Origin: Arcticibacter eurypsychrophilus
GTDB taxonomy: Bacteria > Bacteroidota > Bacteroidia > Sphingobacteriales > Sphingobacteriaceae
Assembly (NCBI RefSeq): GCF_001730525.1
Contig: NZ_MDFN01000015.1
Coordinates: 62,001 to 126,000, forward strand
Direction of reading: 5' to 3'
Length of the DNA stretch: 64,000 nucleotides
In this document: positions 1 to 9,400 of the stretch, in pieces
How the letters are laid out: every line of letters starts with the position of its first letter
Position numbering within the stretch: position 1 is the stretch's first letter
Notes under the pieces: model-generated
Seen by the model: only the letters and a program-made list of their open reading frames with translations
What the model was told of the DNA's origin: nothing
The model's database searches: none
Translations under genes and position numbers: made by a program

Positions 1-1359
1 AGCATTATCAGTCGTATCGCTTATAATTTTGATGAGAAGTATTTATTTGAAGGTCAGTTACGTGTGGATGGGTCCTCGATCTTCCCTCAGGGTAAACAAT
101 GGGGGTACTTCCCTTCTGCATCTGTAGGATGGCGTATTTCGAAAGAAAGGTGGTTTGAAAGTAATGTAAAATTCATTAACGACTTGAAATTGAGGGCTTC
201 TTATGGTTCATTGGGTAATGACAATGTAAAAGGCTTCCAGTATTTTGATAATTATGTTTTGGTTGGGAACGGTTTCGTTGCCAGTTTACCAGCGAGTGGA
301 TCCTCTACGATTCAGCCAGGGGTTAACCTGGTTAAGCTAGCTAATCCGGATATCACCTGGGAGGTATCTAAAAAACTGGATGTTGGAATCAATGGTATTA
401 TATTTAAAAATATATCTTTTGAAGCGATCTATTTTAACCAGAAGAGAGCTGATATTCTGACCACACGAAATGCCTCTTTACCGGGTTCTTCAGGCATCGT
501 AAATCCTTTTGTTACGGATACTTCGCAGCCTTTAGTGCCCTCTGAAAATATAGGCAAAATAAATAGTGAAGGGTTTGAAGGCACTCTGGGTTACAGTCAG
601 CAGGGCCATGAATTTAATTGGGGGATTTCCGGAAATATCACCTATGCGAAGAATGAAGTCATCTTCATTGATGAAGCAGCGGGTACGCTTGATTATCAGC
701 GGAAAACAGGACGTCCACTCAACACTTCCCTGCTGTATAACAGCATTGGCCTTTTTCGTACACAGGCGGACCTGGATGCTTATCCGCATGTATCTGGTGC
801 TAAAATTGGTGACCTGATCTACGAAGATTATAACGACGACGGGCAGATCACAGCGGACGACCAGACGCGTTCAAAATATGCGAATATCCCACAAATTACC
901 TACGGTTTTACTTTAAATGCATCTTATAAAAGCTTTGACCTGTCTGTGCTCTTTTCCGGACAAGCGCGAGTGAGTCAATACGTTTTACCGGAAGCAGGCA
1001 GTGTAGGTAACTTTTATAGCAGCTGGGCCGATAACCGGTTTAGTGCAACCAATTTAAACGGCACATATCCGCGGGTTACGGATCGTGCGTCAAATGCCAT
1101 CAGCGGCGGCCAGTTCCCTAATACCTTTTGGTTAAACAATGTTGCTTTTTTGAGGCTTAAGAATGTGGAGTTAGGTTATAACATCAAAGCTCCTTTTCTT
1201 TCCAAGATTAAGGTATCGGGATTACGATTATATGCCAGCGCCTTCAACTTGTTCACTTTTACCAAGGTGAAAGATTATGATCCAGAAGGGGAAAATGGAA
1301 GCGGACAGTTTTATCCACAGCAACGAATTATCAACCTGGGCGCTAACGTTAAATTTTAA
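1..1359 (+). CDS. SusC/RagA-family TonB-dependent outer-membrane transporter (3' part, start outside window)
   Basis: The frame is open from base 1 to the stop at 1357-1359, giving 452 visible residues, so the gene begins left of the window. The first in-frame GTG at 64 is not the true start. The visible part is the C-terminal half of a 22-strand barrel: alternating aromatic strands, an Asp-rich loop (DYNDDGQIT) often seen in SusC proteins, and a last strand ending in K-F. SusC proteins import oligosaccharides across the outer membrane using TonB energy, with SusD as lid. SusD starts 10 bp downstream, so the two are surely cotranscribed. The substrate cannot be read from the sequence; the downstream galactosidases suggest a beta-galactoside glycan. 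Confidence 0.93.
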   Translation, partial: SIISRIAYNFDEKYLFEGQLRVDGSSIFPQGKQWGYFPSASVGWRISKERWFESNVKFINDLKLRASYGSLGNDNVKGFQYFDNYVLVGNGFVASLPASGSSTIQPGVNLVKLANPDITWEVSKKLDVGINGIIFKNISFEAIYFNQKRADILTTRNASLPGSSGIVNPFVTDTSQPLVPSENIGKINSEGFEGTLGYSQQGHEFNWGISGNITYAKNEVIFIDEAAGTLDYQRKTGRPLNTSLLYNSIGLFRTQADLDAYPHVSGAKIGDLIYEDYNDDGQITADDQTRSKYANIPQITYGFTLNASYKSFDLSVLFSGQARVSQYVLPEAGSVGNFYSSWADNRFSATNLNGTYPRVTDRASNAISGGQFPNTFWLNNVAFLRLKNVELGYNIKAPFLSKIKVSGLRLYASAFNLFTFTKVKDYDPEGENGSGQFYPQQRIINLGANVKF

Positions 1360-1369
1360 ACAGAAGACC

Positions 1370-3067
1370 ATGAAAACTCGATATATAAAGCCACTATTTT
1401 TAATGTTATGTGCATTACTGACGTTATCGGCATGTAAAAAAGATTTTTTAAACGTAGAACCTACCGATCGGATTGCAACCTCAGCTATTGAAACGGACAC
1501 CTCTGTTTTTGAAGCGTATGTCACCAACCGCTATATAGGTACCCGGTTACAGGATAAGGAAGCAGATGGATCAGATCCTGGTTTTGGAAGGGGATTTGAG
1601 TACAGTATGATGAGTTCGTTTACAGATGAATCGGTCTATAACAATGATGATTTTACCTGGCTGATCCAAAGAGGACAGCTGGCACCAGAAAACTTGGGAA
1701 GTGCAGGCATCTTCTGGGCCAGGAGCTATAGGGGGATCCGTGAAATAAACTATGCTTTAAGTGTTCTTACCAAAATTGAAATGAGTGCGGGCCATAAGCA
1801 AATGATCGATGGCGAACTTAAATTTATAAGAGCTATGCGCTATCAGGATCTGATCAGGAATTATGGCCGCGTGGTTTTAATGGGCGATAAAGTAACAAAT
1901 CTAACAGATGACCTGCAGAATCCTTCCCTATTTACCAGGGCTACCCTGAAAGAAGGGATCGATTATGTGGTGGCTCAGTTAAATGAAGCCGCTGCGGAAC
2001 TGCCTTTGAATAATAGTGGGACATGGATGTTAGGACGTGCAACAAAAGGTGCTGCATTAGCGCTTAAATCAAGATTGCTGCTTTATGCGGCCAGTCCCTT
2101 GTATAATACAGGTAGTTGGGCTGATGCCGCCTCTGCTGCCCAGCAAGTGATCAGTTTGAATAAATACGGTATTTACACCGGGGGATATAGAGAGCTATTT
2201 TTAACGAATGAAACCAATGAGGCCATTTTTGAACGGCTGTTTACTAAAAATGCCAATCATGTCCATTTAGAGATAGCAAACGGACCTAATGGCTACGGTG
2301 GTTGGGCAGGTAATGCGCCTATGCAAAACCTGGTTAATGATTACGAAATGGCAAATGGCAAAGCTATTACTGATCCTACATCAGGGTTTGATGCAAATAA
2401 CCCGTATGCCAACCGGGACCCTCGTTTTGCGGCAACCATTCTATATAATGGTGCGACTTACCGGGAACGTGCTATTGAAACTTTTATTCCTGGAGGAAAG
2501 GATAGCAAGGATGGGATCGATAACTGGAACACGACAAAGACTGGTTATTACCTAAAGAAGTTCATGAATGACGCTTATCCCTTACAAAACCCATGGGGTA
2601 ATGCAGGATTTCAGCCCTGGATCTATTTCAGGTATGCGGAAATATTGCTAAACTTTGCGGAAGCTGCGAATGAAGCGTATGGACCTGATGTGGTTCCTTC
2701 GGGCTCCACTTTCTCGGCAAGGCAAGCGGTAAACCTCGTTAGGGCAAGACCAAGTGTCAGTATGCCCGCCTTAGCTACAGGCTCAACACAGGTACAAATG
2801 CGTGATGCTGTACGTTATGAGAGAAGGGTTGAACTAGCCTTTGAAGAGCATCGCTTTTATGATGTACGCCGCTGGAAAATAGCAGAAGTAACTGAGAATA
2901 AACCAGCTGCAGGGGTGATCATTACCAAAACAGCTACTGGGTTTTCTTACACGCCAAAGATAGCTCTTGACGGACGTAAGTTTGAAACTAAACATTATTG
3001 GCTGCCTATTCCCCGAACAGAAATACAAGCCTCCAATGGACAGTTGGAACAAAATCCTGGTTATTAA
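1370..3067 (+). CDS. SusD/RagB-family nutrient-binding outer-membrane lipoprotein
   Basis: 565 residues. The frame is open from 1277, but ATG 1370 is preferred: it follows the SusC stop by 10 bp and starts a lipoprotein signal with lipobox LSAC (Cys22) followed by KKDFL, typical of SusD proteins. The helical TPR-like N-terminal half and the C-terminal motifs (WIYFRYAEILL, then a VARY/RRVELAFE-like segment with DVRRWK) match the RagB/SusD family. It sits on the cell surface and captures glycan for the adjacent SusC. It is followed 22 bp later by a GH2 enzyme, which makes this a polysaccharide utilisation locus. No regulator (ECF sigma/anti-sigma or hybrid sensor) is visible; it may lie left of the window. 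Confidence 0.95.
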   Translation: MKTRYIKPLFLMLCALLTLSACKKDFLNVEPTDRIATSAIETDTSVFEAYVTNRYIGTRLQDKEADGSDPGFGRGFEYSMMSSFTDESVYNNDDFTWLIQRGQLAPENLGSAGIFWARSYRGIREINYALSVLTKIEMSAGHKQMIDGELKFIRAMRYQDLIRNYGRVVLMGDKVTNLTDDLQNPSLFTRATLKEGIDYVVAQLNEAAAELPLNNSGTWMLGRATKGAALALKSRLLLYAASPLYNTGSWADAASAAQQVISLNKYGIYTGGYRELFLTNETNEAIFERLFTKNANHVHLEIANGPNGYGGWAGNAPMQNLVNDYEMANGKAITDPTSGFDANNPYANRDPRFAATILYNGATYRERAIETFIPGGKDSKDGIDNWNTTKTGYYLKKFMNDAYPLQNPWGNAGFQPWIYFRYAEILLNFAEAANEAYGPDVVPSGSTFSARQAVNLVRARPSVSMPALATGSTQVQMRDAVRYERRVELAFEEHRFYDVRRWKIAEVTENKPAAGVIITKTATGFSYTPKIALDGRKFETKHYWLPIPRTEIQASNGQLEQNPGY

Positions 3068-3089
3068 TTATTTATAGATATTAGCTCAA

Positions 3090-5525
3090 ATGAAACTTAC
3101 TATCAAACCATTACGAATCATAATACCCCTTTTGCTCCTTCTAATTTTATTGAACGGAAAAACGGCATTCGCTCAGAATGTGAATGAAAAAGAATCGTTT
3201 AATACAGGTTGGAAATTTCATAAGGGTGATTTAAAGGAGGCGCAAAGTGCTACTTTTTCTGATCAGGATTGGCGGGGTGTTATATTACCGCATGACTGGA
3301 GCATTGAGGGGCCGTTTAGTAATCAATGGGCCAGTGCCACGGGATACTTACCGGGTGGGATCGGCTGGTATAGAAAAAGTTTTAGCCTGAGTCAGGCACA
3401 AAAGGGTAAACGGCTCTATATCTACTTTGATGGCGTGTATATGAACAGCGAAGTGTGGATAAACGGCCATTACTTAGGTAAACGTCCAAATGGTTTTACA
3501 CCTTTTGAGTATGACATTACGCCTTATGTCAATCAGGTTGAAAAGAATGTGATCGCAGTGAAAGCGGATCATAGTGAATTTGCTGACTCCCGGTGGTATA
3601 CCGGTTCGGGAATCTACAGGAATGTGTATCTCAAGGTAAAGGAAGCTGTTCATTTGAAATTATGGGGCGTTGGTTTCAGCACGCCATTGGTAAATCAGGC
3701 TAAGGCTGATGCGCAGGTTAACCTATCTATTGTGAATCATCAGTCGGCGATTGCTGCGATTACCGTCAAGACTTCGTTAACCGATGCTTTAGGTCGGGTA
3801 GCCGCGCAGAAAGACCTTTCTCTTCAGGTTCCGGCAAATGGAAGTGCTCCTGCAGATTTGAATTTTACGGTAAACAAACCACTGTTATGGTCGGTAGATC
3901 AGCCTAATTTGTATCAGTTGCGCGTTAGTCTATGGCAAAATGGTAAACAGATGGATCATTGGCAGGATGAGGTCGGTTTTCGTAGTATTCACTTCGATGC
4001 GGATAAAGGCTTTTTCCTGAATGATGTGGCCATGAAATTAAAGGGGGTATGTATTCATGATGATGCGGGTGCACTTGGGGTAGCCGTTCCTGAAGAAGTA
4101 TGGGTCCGCCGTCTGCGGAAACTAAAAGCCGTGGGTTGTAATTCCATCCGCCTAAGTCATAATCCGCATGCGGAATACTTGTACCGCCTATGCGACGAAA
4201 TGGGTTTTCTAGTGATGGACGAGGCTTTTGACGAGTGGGAATATGGTAAAAATAAATGGGTGGAGGGCTGGAATGTGGGGAAACCTGCTCAATTCGGCTA
4301 TCATGAGTATTTTAAGGAATGGGCGGAGCGGGACGTAAAAGATATGGTATTGCGAAGTCGCAACCATGCTTCCATCATCATGTGGAGCATCGGTAATGAG
4401 ATCGATTACCCAAATGACCCATATACGCATGCGGTGCTCGACAGTGGACGCAATCCGCAGATCTATGGAAAGGGTTTTATGCAGGATCATCCGCCGGTAA
4501 GCAGATTGGCGGAGATCTCCAAAAAATTGGTTGCAGCGGTTAAGAGTGTAGACCGTAGTCGCCCCGTTACAGCTGCTCTTGCTGGTGTGGTCATGTCGAA
4601 TACAACAGATTATCCAAATAACCTGGATGTGGTGGGCTATAATTACCAGGAATACCGGTATAAAGAGGACCATGAGAACTATCCTAAACGGATTATTTAT
4701 GGTAGTGAAAACGGAATGCATGTATCTGCCTGGAATGCGGTGGACAGCAATCAATACATATCTGCACAATATTTATGGACAGGCATTGACTATTTAGGAG
4801 AAGCAGGGAAATGGCCATCCAGAAGTAATGAGGCAGGGTTACTTGATTTAGCAGGGTTTGAAAAATCAGCTTATTACTTACGGTCAAGTTTATGGTTGAA
4901 AGAGCCGGTCATCTATTTAAACACCTTTGATGGTGAGGCTTCAGAAAGGACTGTGCGAAATGCCAGACTTTCCGGGCGGAGTTGGAACTGGACTGCGGGA
5001 TCTAAAAGCAAAGTAAGCTGTTATTCAAATTGTGATGAAGCGGAGCTGTTTTTAAATGGCCATTCATTGGGTAAAAAAGTAGTTCCGAAAGATCATCTGG
5101 TTTTATTTGATCCGATTGATTTTGTTGTTGGAGAACTTTCAGTAAAAGGGTACCGGCAAGGGAAAGAGGTTAGCAGTGATGCAATTCGCACAGCCGGTCC
5201 GGCTACTGTTATTAAGGCCGCAGTTTACCGGGATAAGCTAATTGATCAAGCTTCGCCTTATCAGCAGATTGAGGTATCTGTGCATGACTCAAAAGGGGTA
5301 CCAGTGTATCTCGCAGATGGTATGTTAACGGTAAAAACCAATGACGATGTTGTCATTCAGGGAATAGAAAACGGAGACCCTGCAGCTCATGATTCCTTTA
5401 CAGACCAGCAGCATCAGGTTAGAAACGGAAAACTTATTATATACATCAAAAAGGCAAATGGAGGCAAGCCGGCAAAGCTAACTTTGAGCTATCCAGGTGC
5501 TTCTTCTACTCAGGTAAATATTTAA
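3090..5525 (+). CDS. Glycoside hydrolase family 2, beta-galactosidase type, with C-terminal DUF4982-like domain
   Basis: 811 residues with a Sec signal peptide of about 28 residues (hydrophobic stretch then AFAQ). The order is a jelly-roll sugar-binding domain (about 40-200), an immunoglobulin-like domain (200-310), a TIM barrel (310-600), then a DUF4982-like region with AELFLNGHSLGKK. The catalytic acid/base is likely Glu437 in WSIGNE and the nucleophile Glu540 in YGSE. GH2 members remove terminal beta-linked galactose, mannose or glucuronate; the overall pattern and the GH35 neighbour favour galactose, but this is inference. It acts in the periplasm or at the surface on oligosaccharides delivered by the adjacent SusCD pair. 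It follows SusD by 22 bp. Confidence 0.9.
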   Translation: MKLTIKPLRIIIPLLLLLILLNGKTAFAQNVNEKESFNTGWKFHKGDLKEAQSATFSDQDWRGVILPHDWSIEGPFSNQWASATGYLPGGIGWYRKSFSLSQAQKGKRLYIYFDGVYMNSEVWINGHYLGKRPNGFTPFEYDITPYVNQVEKNVIAVKADHSEFADSRWYTGSGIYRNVYLKVKEAVHLKLWGVGFSTPLVNQAKADAQVNLSIVNHQSAIAAITVKTSLTDALGRVAAQKDLSLQVPANGSAPADLNFTVNKPLLWSVDQPNLYQLRVSLWQNGKQMDHWQDEVGFRSIHFDADKGFFLNDVAMKLKGVCIHDDAGALGVAVPEEVWVRRLRKLKAVGCNSIRLSHNPHAEYLYRLCDEMGFLVMDEAFDEWEYGKNKWVEGWNVGKPAQFGYHEYFKEWAERDVKDMVLRSRNHASIIMWSIGNEIDYPNDPYTHAVLDSGRNPQIYGKGFMQDHPPVSRLAEISKKLVAAVKSVDRSRPVTAALAGVVMSNTTDYPNNLDVVGYNYQEYRYKEDHENYPKRIIYGSENGMHVSAWNAVDSNQYISAQYLWTGIDYLGEAGKWPSRSNEAGLLDLAGFEKSAYYLRSSLWLKEPVIYLNTFDGEASERTVRNARLSGRSWNWTAGSKSKVSCYSNCDEAELFLNGHSLGKKVVPKDHLVLFDPIDFVVGELSVKGYRQGKEVSSDAIRTAGPATVIKAAVYRDKLIDQASPYQQIEVSVHDSKGVPVYLADGMLTVKTNDDVVIQGIENGDPAAHDSFTDQQHQVRNGKLIIYIKKANGGKPAKLTLSYPGASSTQVNI

Positions 5526-5535
5526 TACGCAAAAA

Positions 5536-7359
5536 ATGAAATTCAATTCTTTTCTTTTCTCAATCATGGCCTTACTGATGCTGAACAGCTGTAAAAGCCG
5601 GACGGAACATACATTTGGTTTAGCTGATTCTACATTTTTACTGGATGGAAAACCTTTTCAGATTATATCAGGTGAAATGCATTATCCTCGTGTACCCAGG
5701 GAAGCCTGGCGTGACCGTATGAAAATGGCCAAAGCAATGGGGCTGAATACCATCGGTACATATGTATTTTGGAATTTGCATGAACCGGAAAAAGATCATT
5801 TCGATTTTACAGGCAATAATGATATTGCTGAATTTGTGCGAATTGCAAAAGAAGAAGGACTTTGGGTGATCTTGCGTCCAAGTCCTTATGTATGTGCGGA
5901 ATGGGAATTCGGTGGCTATCCCTACTGGCTTCAGAATGAAAAAGGACTGGTTGTACGAAGTAAGGAAAAACAATATCTGGAAGAGTATCGAAAATACATT
6001 AACGAGGTAGGCAAACAGCTTGCAGGTTTACAGGTAAACCATGGCGGTAATATCCTGATGGTGCAGGTGGAGAATGAATACGGATCGTATGGCAGTGATC
6101 AGGAATACATGAAAATCAACGAGCAGCTGTTTAAGGATGCAGGTTTTGATGGTCTGCTATCTACCTGTGATCCCGCAAAAGATGTAAAAAATGGATATTT
6201 GCATGGCGTTGTTCCCGGAGTTAATGGTATTGATAACCCTCAGCAAGTTAAAGAAATTGTGAACAAATATCATGAAGGTAAGGGGCCTTATTTCATAGCA
6301 GAATGGTATCCTGCCTGGTTCGATTGGTGGGGTACTCCGCATCATACTGTACCTGCTAAAGATTACTCCGGCCGGTTGGATACGGCACTTGCTGCCGGCA
6401 TCTCGATCAATATGTATATGTTTCATGGTGGCAGCACCAGGGGGTTTATGAACGGGGCAAATGATAAGGATTCCACGCCTTATGAACCTCAGATCAGCAG
6501 TTATGATTATGATGCGCCTTTGGATGAAGCGGGAAATGCTACGGATAAATTCATGCAGTTTCGTGAGGTGATTAGAAAACATCTTCCTGCTGGTCAGGAA
6601 CTGCCTGATGTGCCTGCTCCTAAACCTGCGGCAGCATTGGCGGACATTACCTTTACCAAATCGGTTTCAGTTTTTGATCTTCTAGGGACTCCAAAGGTCA
6701 GTACTCATCCGCTTACTTTTGAAGATATGAATCAGGCTTACGGTTACATGTTGTATCGTACAACGGTTCCGGGTGGTACTAAAGGCTGGTTGAAAATTAA
6801 AGAATTGCGGGATTACGGATTGGTTTTTATCAATGGTAAACGAGCTGGAATTTTGGACAGAAGGATGGATCAGGATAGTCTGCTGGTTAATCTGCCCAAA
6901 GGGCAAGTGACGCTGGACATTCTGGTAGAGAATATGGGCAGGGTTAACTTTGGTCCAAATCTGTTGAAAAACAAAAAGGGGATTACTCAGGAGGTTACTT
7001 TGAATAAAAAAGTTATATCATCCTGGAAAATGTATGGATTGCCTTTTGATCAGGTAGATAACAATAAGATAACTGGAGAGGTTAAAAATTCATCAGGTCC
7101 TGCTCTTAGTTACGCCTCATTTGATGTATCTAAAGTGCAGGATACTTATTTAGATCTACGAAAATGGGGTAAGGGAATGATCTGGGTAAACGGGCATAAC
7201 CTGGGTAAATACTGGAGCATCGGTCCGCAGCAAACAATTTATCTTCCGGCAGAATGGCTGAAGAGTGGGAAAAATGAGGTGGCGGTGTTAGAACTTATCA
7301 AACCGGAACAAAAGGTTTTGAGCAGTTTAGGTAAACCAATTCTGAATGAATTAAAGTAA
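5536..7359 (+). CDS. Glycoside hydrolase family 35 beta-galactosidase, lipoprotein
   Basis: 607 residues. The N-terminus carries a lipobox (LNSC, Cys19), so the enzyme is membrane anchored. The TIM barrel shows family landmarks: GEMHYPRVP, NLHEP, RPSPYVCAEWEFGG, acid/base Glu181 in VENEYGSYG, and nucleophile Glu256 in FIAEWYPAW. Two beta-sandwich domains follow, the last with WVNGHNLGKYW. GH35 enzymes release terminal beta-galactose. It starts 10 bp after the GH2 stop and is the last gene of the visible locus. Two different galactosidase families side by side suggest a glycan with more than one beta-galactosyl linkage. The 80-bp gap before anmK has no clear terminator. Confidence 0.94.
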   Translation: MKFNSFLFSIMALLMLNSCKSRTEHTFGLADSTFLLDGKPFQIISGEMHYPRVPREAWRDRMKMAKAMGLNTIGTYVFWNLHEPEKDHFDFTGNNDIAEFVRIAKEEGLWVILRPSPYVCAEWEFGGYPYWLQNEKGLVVRSKEKQYLEEYRKYINEVGKQLAGLQVNHGGNILMVQVENEYGSYGSDQEYMKINEQLFKDAGFDGLLSTCDPAKDVKNGYLHGVVPGVNGIDNPQQVKEIVNKYHEGKGPYFIAEWYPAWFDWWGTPHHTVPAKDYSGRLDTALAAGISINMYMFHGGSTRGFMNGANDKDSTPYEPQISSYDYDAPLDEAGNATDKFMQFREVIRKHLPAGQELPDVPAPKPAAALADITFTKSVSVFDLLGTPKVSTHPLTFEDMNQAYGYMLYRTTVPGGTKGWLKIKELRDYGLVFINGKRAGILDRRMDQDSLLVNLPKGQVTLDILVENMGRVNFGPNLLKNKKGITQEVTLNKKVISSWKMYGLPFDQVDNNKITGEVKNSSGPALSYASFDVSKVQDTYLDLRKWGKGMIWVNGHNLGKYWSIGPQQTIYLPAEWLKSGKNEVAVLELIKPEQKVLSSLGKPILNELK

Positions 7360-7439
7360 GGAAATACCCGTGCATCTTTTCAATAAAATTTGTTTTTTGA
7401 TATTAAAAAATTGATATTGGTTCAGGATAATAATAAATC

Positions 7440-8639
7440 ATGAATAGAAATATCAGTCAACTTTATCAATTATCTTCCAAACCGGTTAAAAGAATCATAG
7501 GGTTAATGTCCGGTACATCTTTCGATGGATTGGATGTTGCTTTGTGTGAATTTAAAGGTAGCGGCAACGATACGGAAGTACAAGTTTTAAACTTTACTAC
7601 TGTTAATTATGAGGAGCCTTTCAAGCAGGATTTGAAATCCATTTTTTCAAAACGGGTTGCCGACATACAAAAGGTTACTTTACTGAATGAATTTATAGGG
7701 TCTTATTTTGGGGAATTAGTGTTATCCTGCTTAAAGAAATGGGATTTAGAGCCTTCGACTGTTGATTTCATTGCCAGTCATGGCCAGACTATCTTTCATG
7801 CACCAAAATCACTGCATCGTTTAAAAGAGTATGGAAATGGCACACTGCAGATTGGGGATGGTGATCACTTGGCGGTTAAAACAGGAATTATCACGATAAG
7901 CGATTTCAGACAAAAGCATATTGCTTCAGGTGGAGAAGGTGCTCCGCTGGCGGTATATGGCGATTATCTTTTATTTTCCAGTATGCATACCGCCAGAATT
8001 ATGCTCAACATAGGCGGGATTGCCAACTTTACTTATTTGCCTGCCTGCAAAACACCAAAGGGCATCTTTTCTACAGATGTTGGTCCGGGAAATACCCTCA
8101 TGGATCAGTATATGCAGTTAAACTATCCTGGAAGGTATTATGATGAAGGTGCAAAGTTGGCCCTTTCTGGAACGATTAATCAACCTTTGCTGAAGGCTTT
8201 GCTCGACAATCCGTTTTTTAATGCCGGGTTCCCCAAGACTACTGGTCCTGAACTTTTCAGTCTGGCTTATTTGCAACTTGCTATTACTAAATCGTATAAA
8301 ACTGACCTGAAACATGAAGATGTAATGGCCACTTTATCTGCTTTTTCGGCACAGAGTATTATCCTGGCTATTAACAAAAGTGTGCCTGAGGCTGAGCCTT
8401 TTGAGATTTATGTAAGCGGTGGTGGAATGCATAATCCGCTACTGATGCAGCAAATTGAAAAGCATTTCAAATTAGGTCCGATCCAGTCTACAGCGGCATT
8501 GGGTATAGATCCGGATGCTAAAGAAGCGGTATTATTTGCTTTACTGGCCAATGAGGCGGTAGCGGGTGGTGCGGTTGACTATGGCGATAACATTGGTTTC
8601 CCTTCTGTATCGCTGGGGAAGATCAGTTTTCCGGGTTAA
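7440..8639 (+). CDS. anmK: Anhydro-N-acetylmuramic acid kinase
   Basis: 399 residues, slightly longer than the E. coli enzyme. The N-terminal phosphate loop GLMSGTSFDGLDVAL (about 21-35), LNIGGIAN and STDVGPGNTLMD are hallmarks of AnmK. The enzyme opens the 1,6-anhydro ring of anhydro-MurNAc and phosphorylates it to MurNAc-6-phosphate, which returns peptidoglycan turnover products to amino-sugar metabolism in the cytoplasm. No murQ lies next to it here. It is on the same strand as the glycan locus but 80 bp downstream, so it may be an independent unit. Its TAA overlaps the stop of the convergent glycosyltransferase within a shared TTAA. Confidence 0.95.
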   Translation: MNRNISQLYQLSSKPVKRIIGLMSGTSFDGLDVALCEFKGSGNDTEVQVLNFTTVNYEEPFKQDLKSIFSKRVADIQKVTLLNEFIGSYFGELVLSCLKKWDLEPSTVDFIASHGQTIFHAPKSLHRLKEYGNGTLQIGDGDHLAVKTGIITISDFRQKHIASGGEGAPLAVYGDYLLFSSMHTARIMLNIGGIANFTYLPACKTPKGIFSTDVGPGNTLMDQYMQLNYPGRYYDEGAKLALSGTINQPLLKALLDNPFFNAGFPKTTGPELFSLAYLQLAITKSYKTDLKHEDVMATLSAFSAQSIILAINKSVPEAEPFEIYVSGGGMHNPLLMQQIEKHFKLGPIQSTAALGIDPDAKEAVLFALLANEAVAGGAVDYGDNIGFPSVSLGKISFPG

Positions 8640-9400
8640 TCGTTTGTCTTTCTATGTTTCAGGTAATAACTGATCAGCTTTGCGGCGATAACCACGTGAT
8701 TAATCAGGTTAGGGATTAAACCATAGTGTTTAGTGAAGATTTGAAAACGTTCCTGCAGACTTTGGCGGTGTTTGGCTTTCGACATCCCTCCCACCAGGTA
8801 TTTGGCGACATAACGATTGGTATTACTGATCTTCTTTGCTTTCTGTACGGCATTAAGGATCCAGTCGATATCGGCACTGAGCTGGTATTGCAGGTCGTAA
8901 GGGGAAATTAAAGACCTTCGGATATAAATGGCCTGATGAGAGATGCTCATGCCATAGCGGAAGCTGTCGTGCGTAAAAGTAGTGGGTGCCTGATGTCTTC
9001 TGCGGCCCAAACTTTCCCATTGCTCATTGTACATTTCCGTTTCACCATAATAGATATCCGCATCTTCTGCAGAGGCAAATACCTGTTCTACTGTATCCGG
9101 AGTATAAAGCTCGTCTCCAGAGTTCATAAACAAAACATAGTCTCCGGTGGCCAGGGCGAGTCCTTTATTCATGGCATCGTAGATTCCTTTGTCTTTTCCA
9201 CTGACAAGTTTGGTGATTTGAGATTGGTATTTCGTAATGACCTCCATTGTGCCATCCGTTGAATTGCCATCAATGATGATGTATTCAATAGCGGGATACG
9301 TTTGGTTAAGGATAGAAAGGATAGTGCGTTCAATAGCCTTTACGTTGTTATATACGACGGTAATGATACTTAAAACGGGCTGGTGATCCTGATTATTCAT
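8636..9400 (-). CDS. Family 2 glycosyltransferase (WcaA-like)
   Basis: 254 residues, GT-A fold. The N-terminal nucleotide-sugar motif is LSIITVVYNN. IIIDGNSTDGT lies near 41-51, and the metal-binding position is taken by NSGD (93-96), as in many short GT2 enzymes that add a single sugar to a lipid-linked glycan. No membrane span is seen. It is the last gene of a four-gene minus-strand run, overlapping the upstream GT4 gene by 8 bp, so translation is probably coupled. Donor and acceptor sugars cannot be inferred. The stop codon is shared in a TTAA palindrome with anmK on the other strand. Confidence 0.9.
   Translation of the reverse strand: MNNQDHQPVLSIITVVYNNVKAIERTILSILNQTYPAIEYIIIDGNSTDGTMEVITKYQSQITKLVSGKDKGIYDAMNKGLALATGDYVLFMNSGDELYTPDTVEQVFASAEDADIYYGETEMYNEQWESLGRRRHQAPTTFTHDSFRYGMSISHQAIYIRRSLISPYDLQYQLSADIDWILNAVQKAKKISNTNRYVAKYLVGGMSKAKHRQSLQERFQIFTKHYGLIPNLINHVVIAAKLISYYLKHRKTND

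Noticed and set aside
4209-4769. 186-codon antisense open frame inside the GH2 gene
   Set aside because: It lies opposite a well-supported enzyme gene, its translation has no domain or signal, and it is explained by the coding strand's codon use.
6157-6582. 141-codon antisense open frame inside the GH35 gene
   Set aside because: It is fully contained in a confident gene, with low-complexity Ile-rich translation and no independent promoter.
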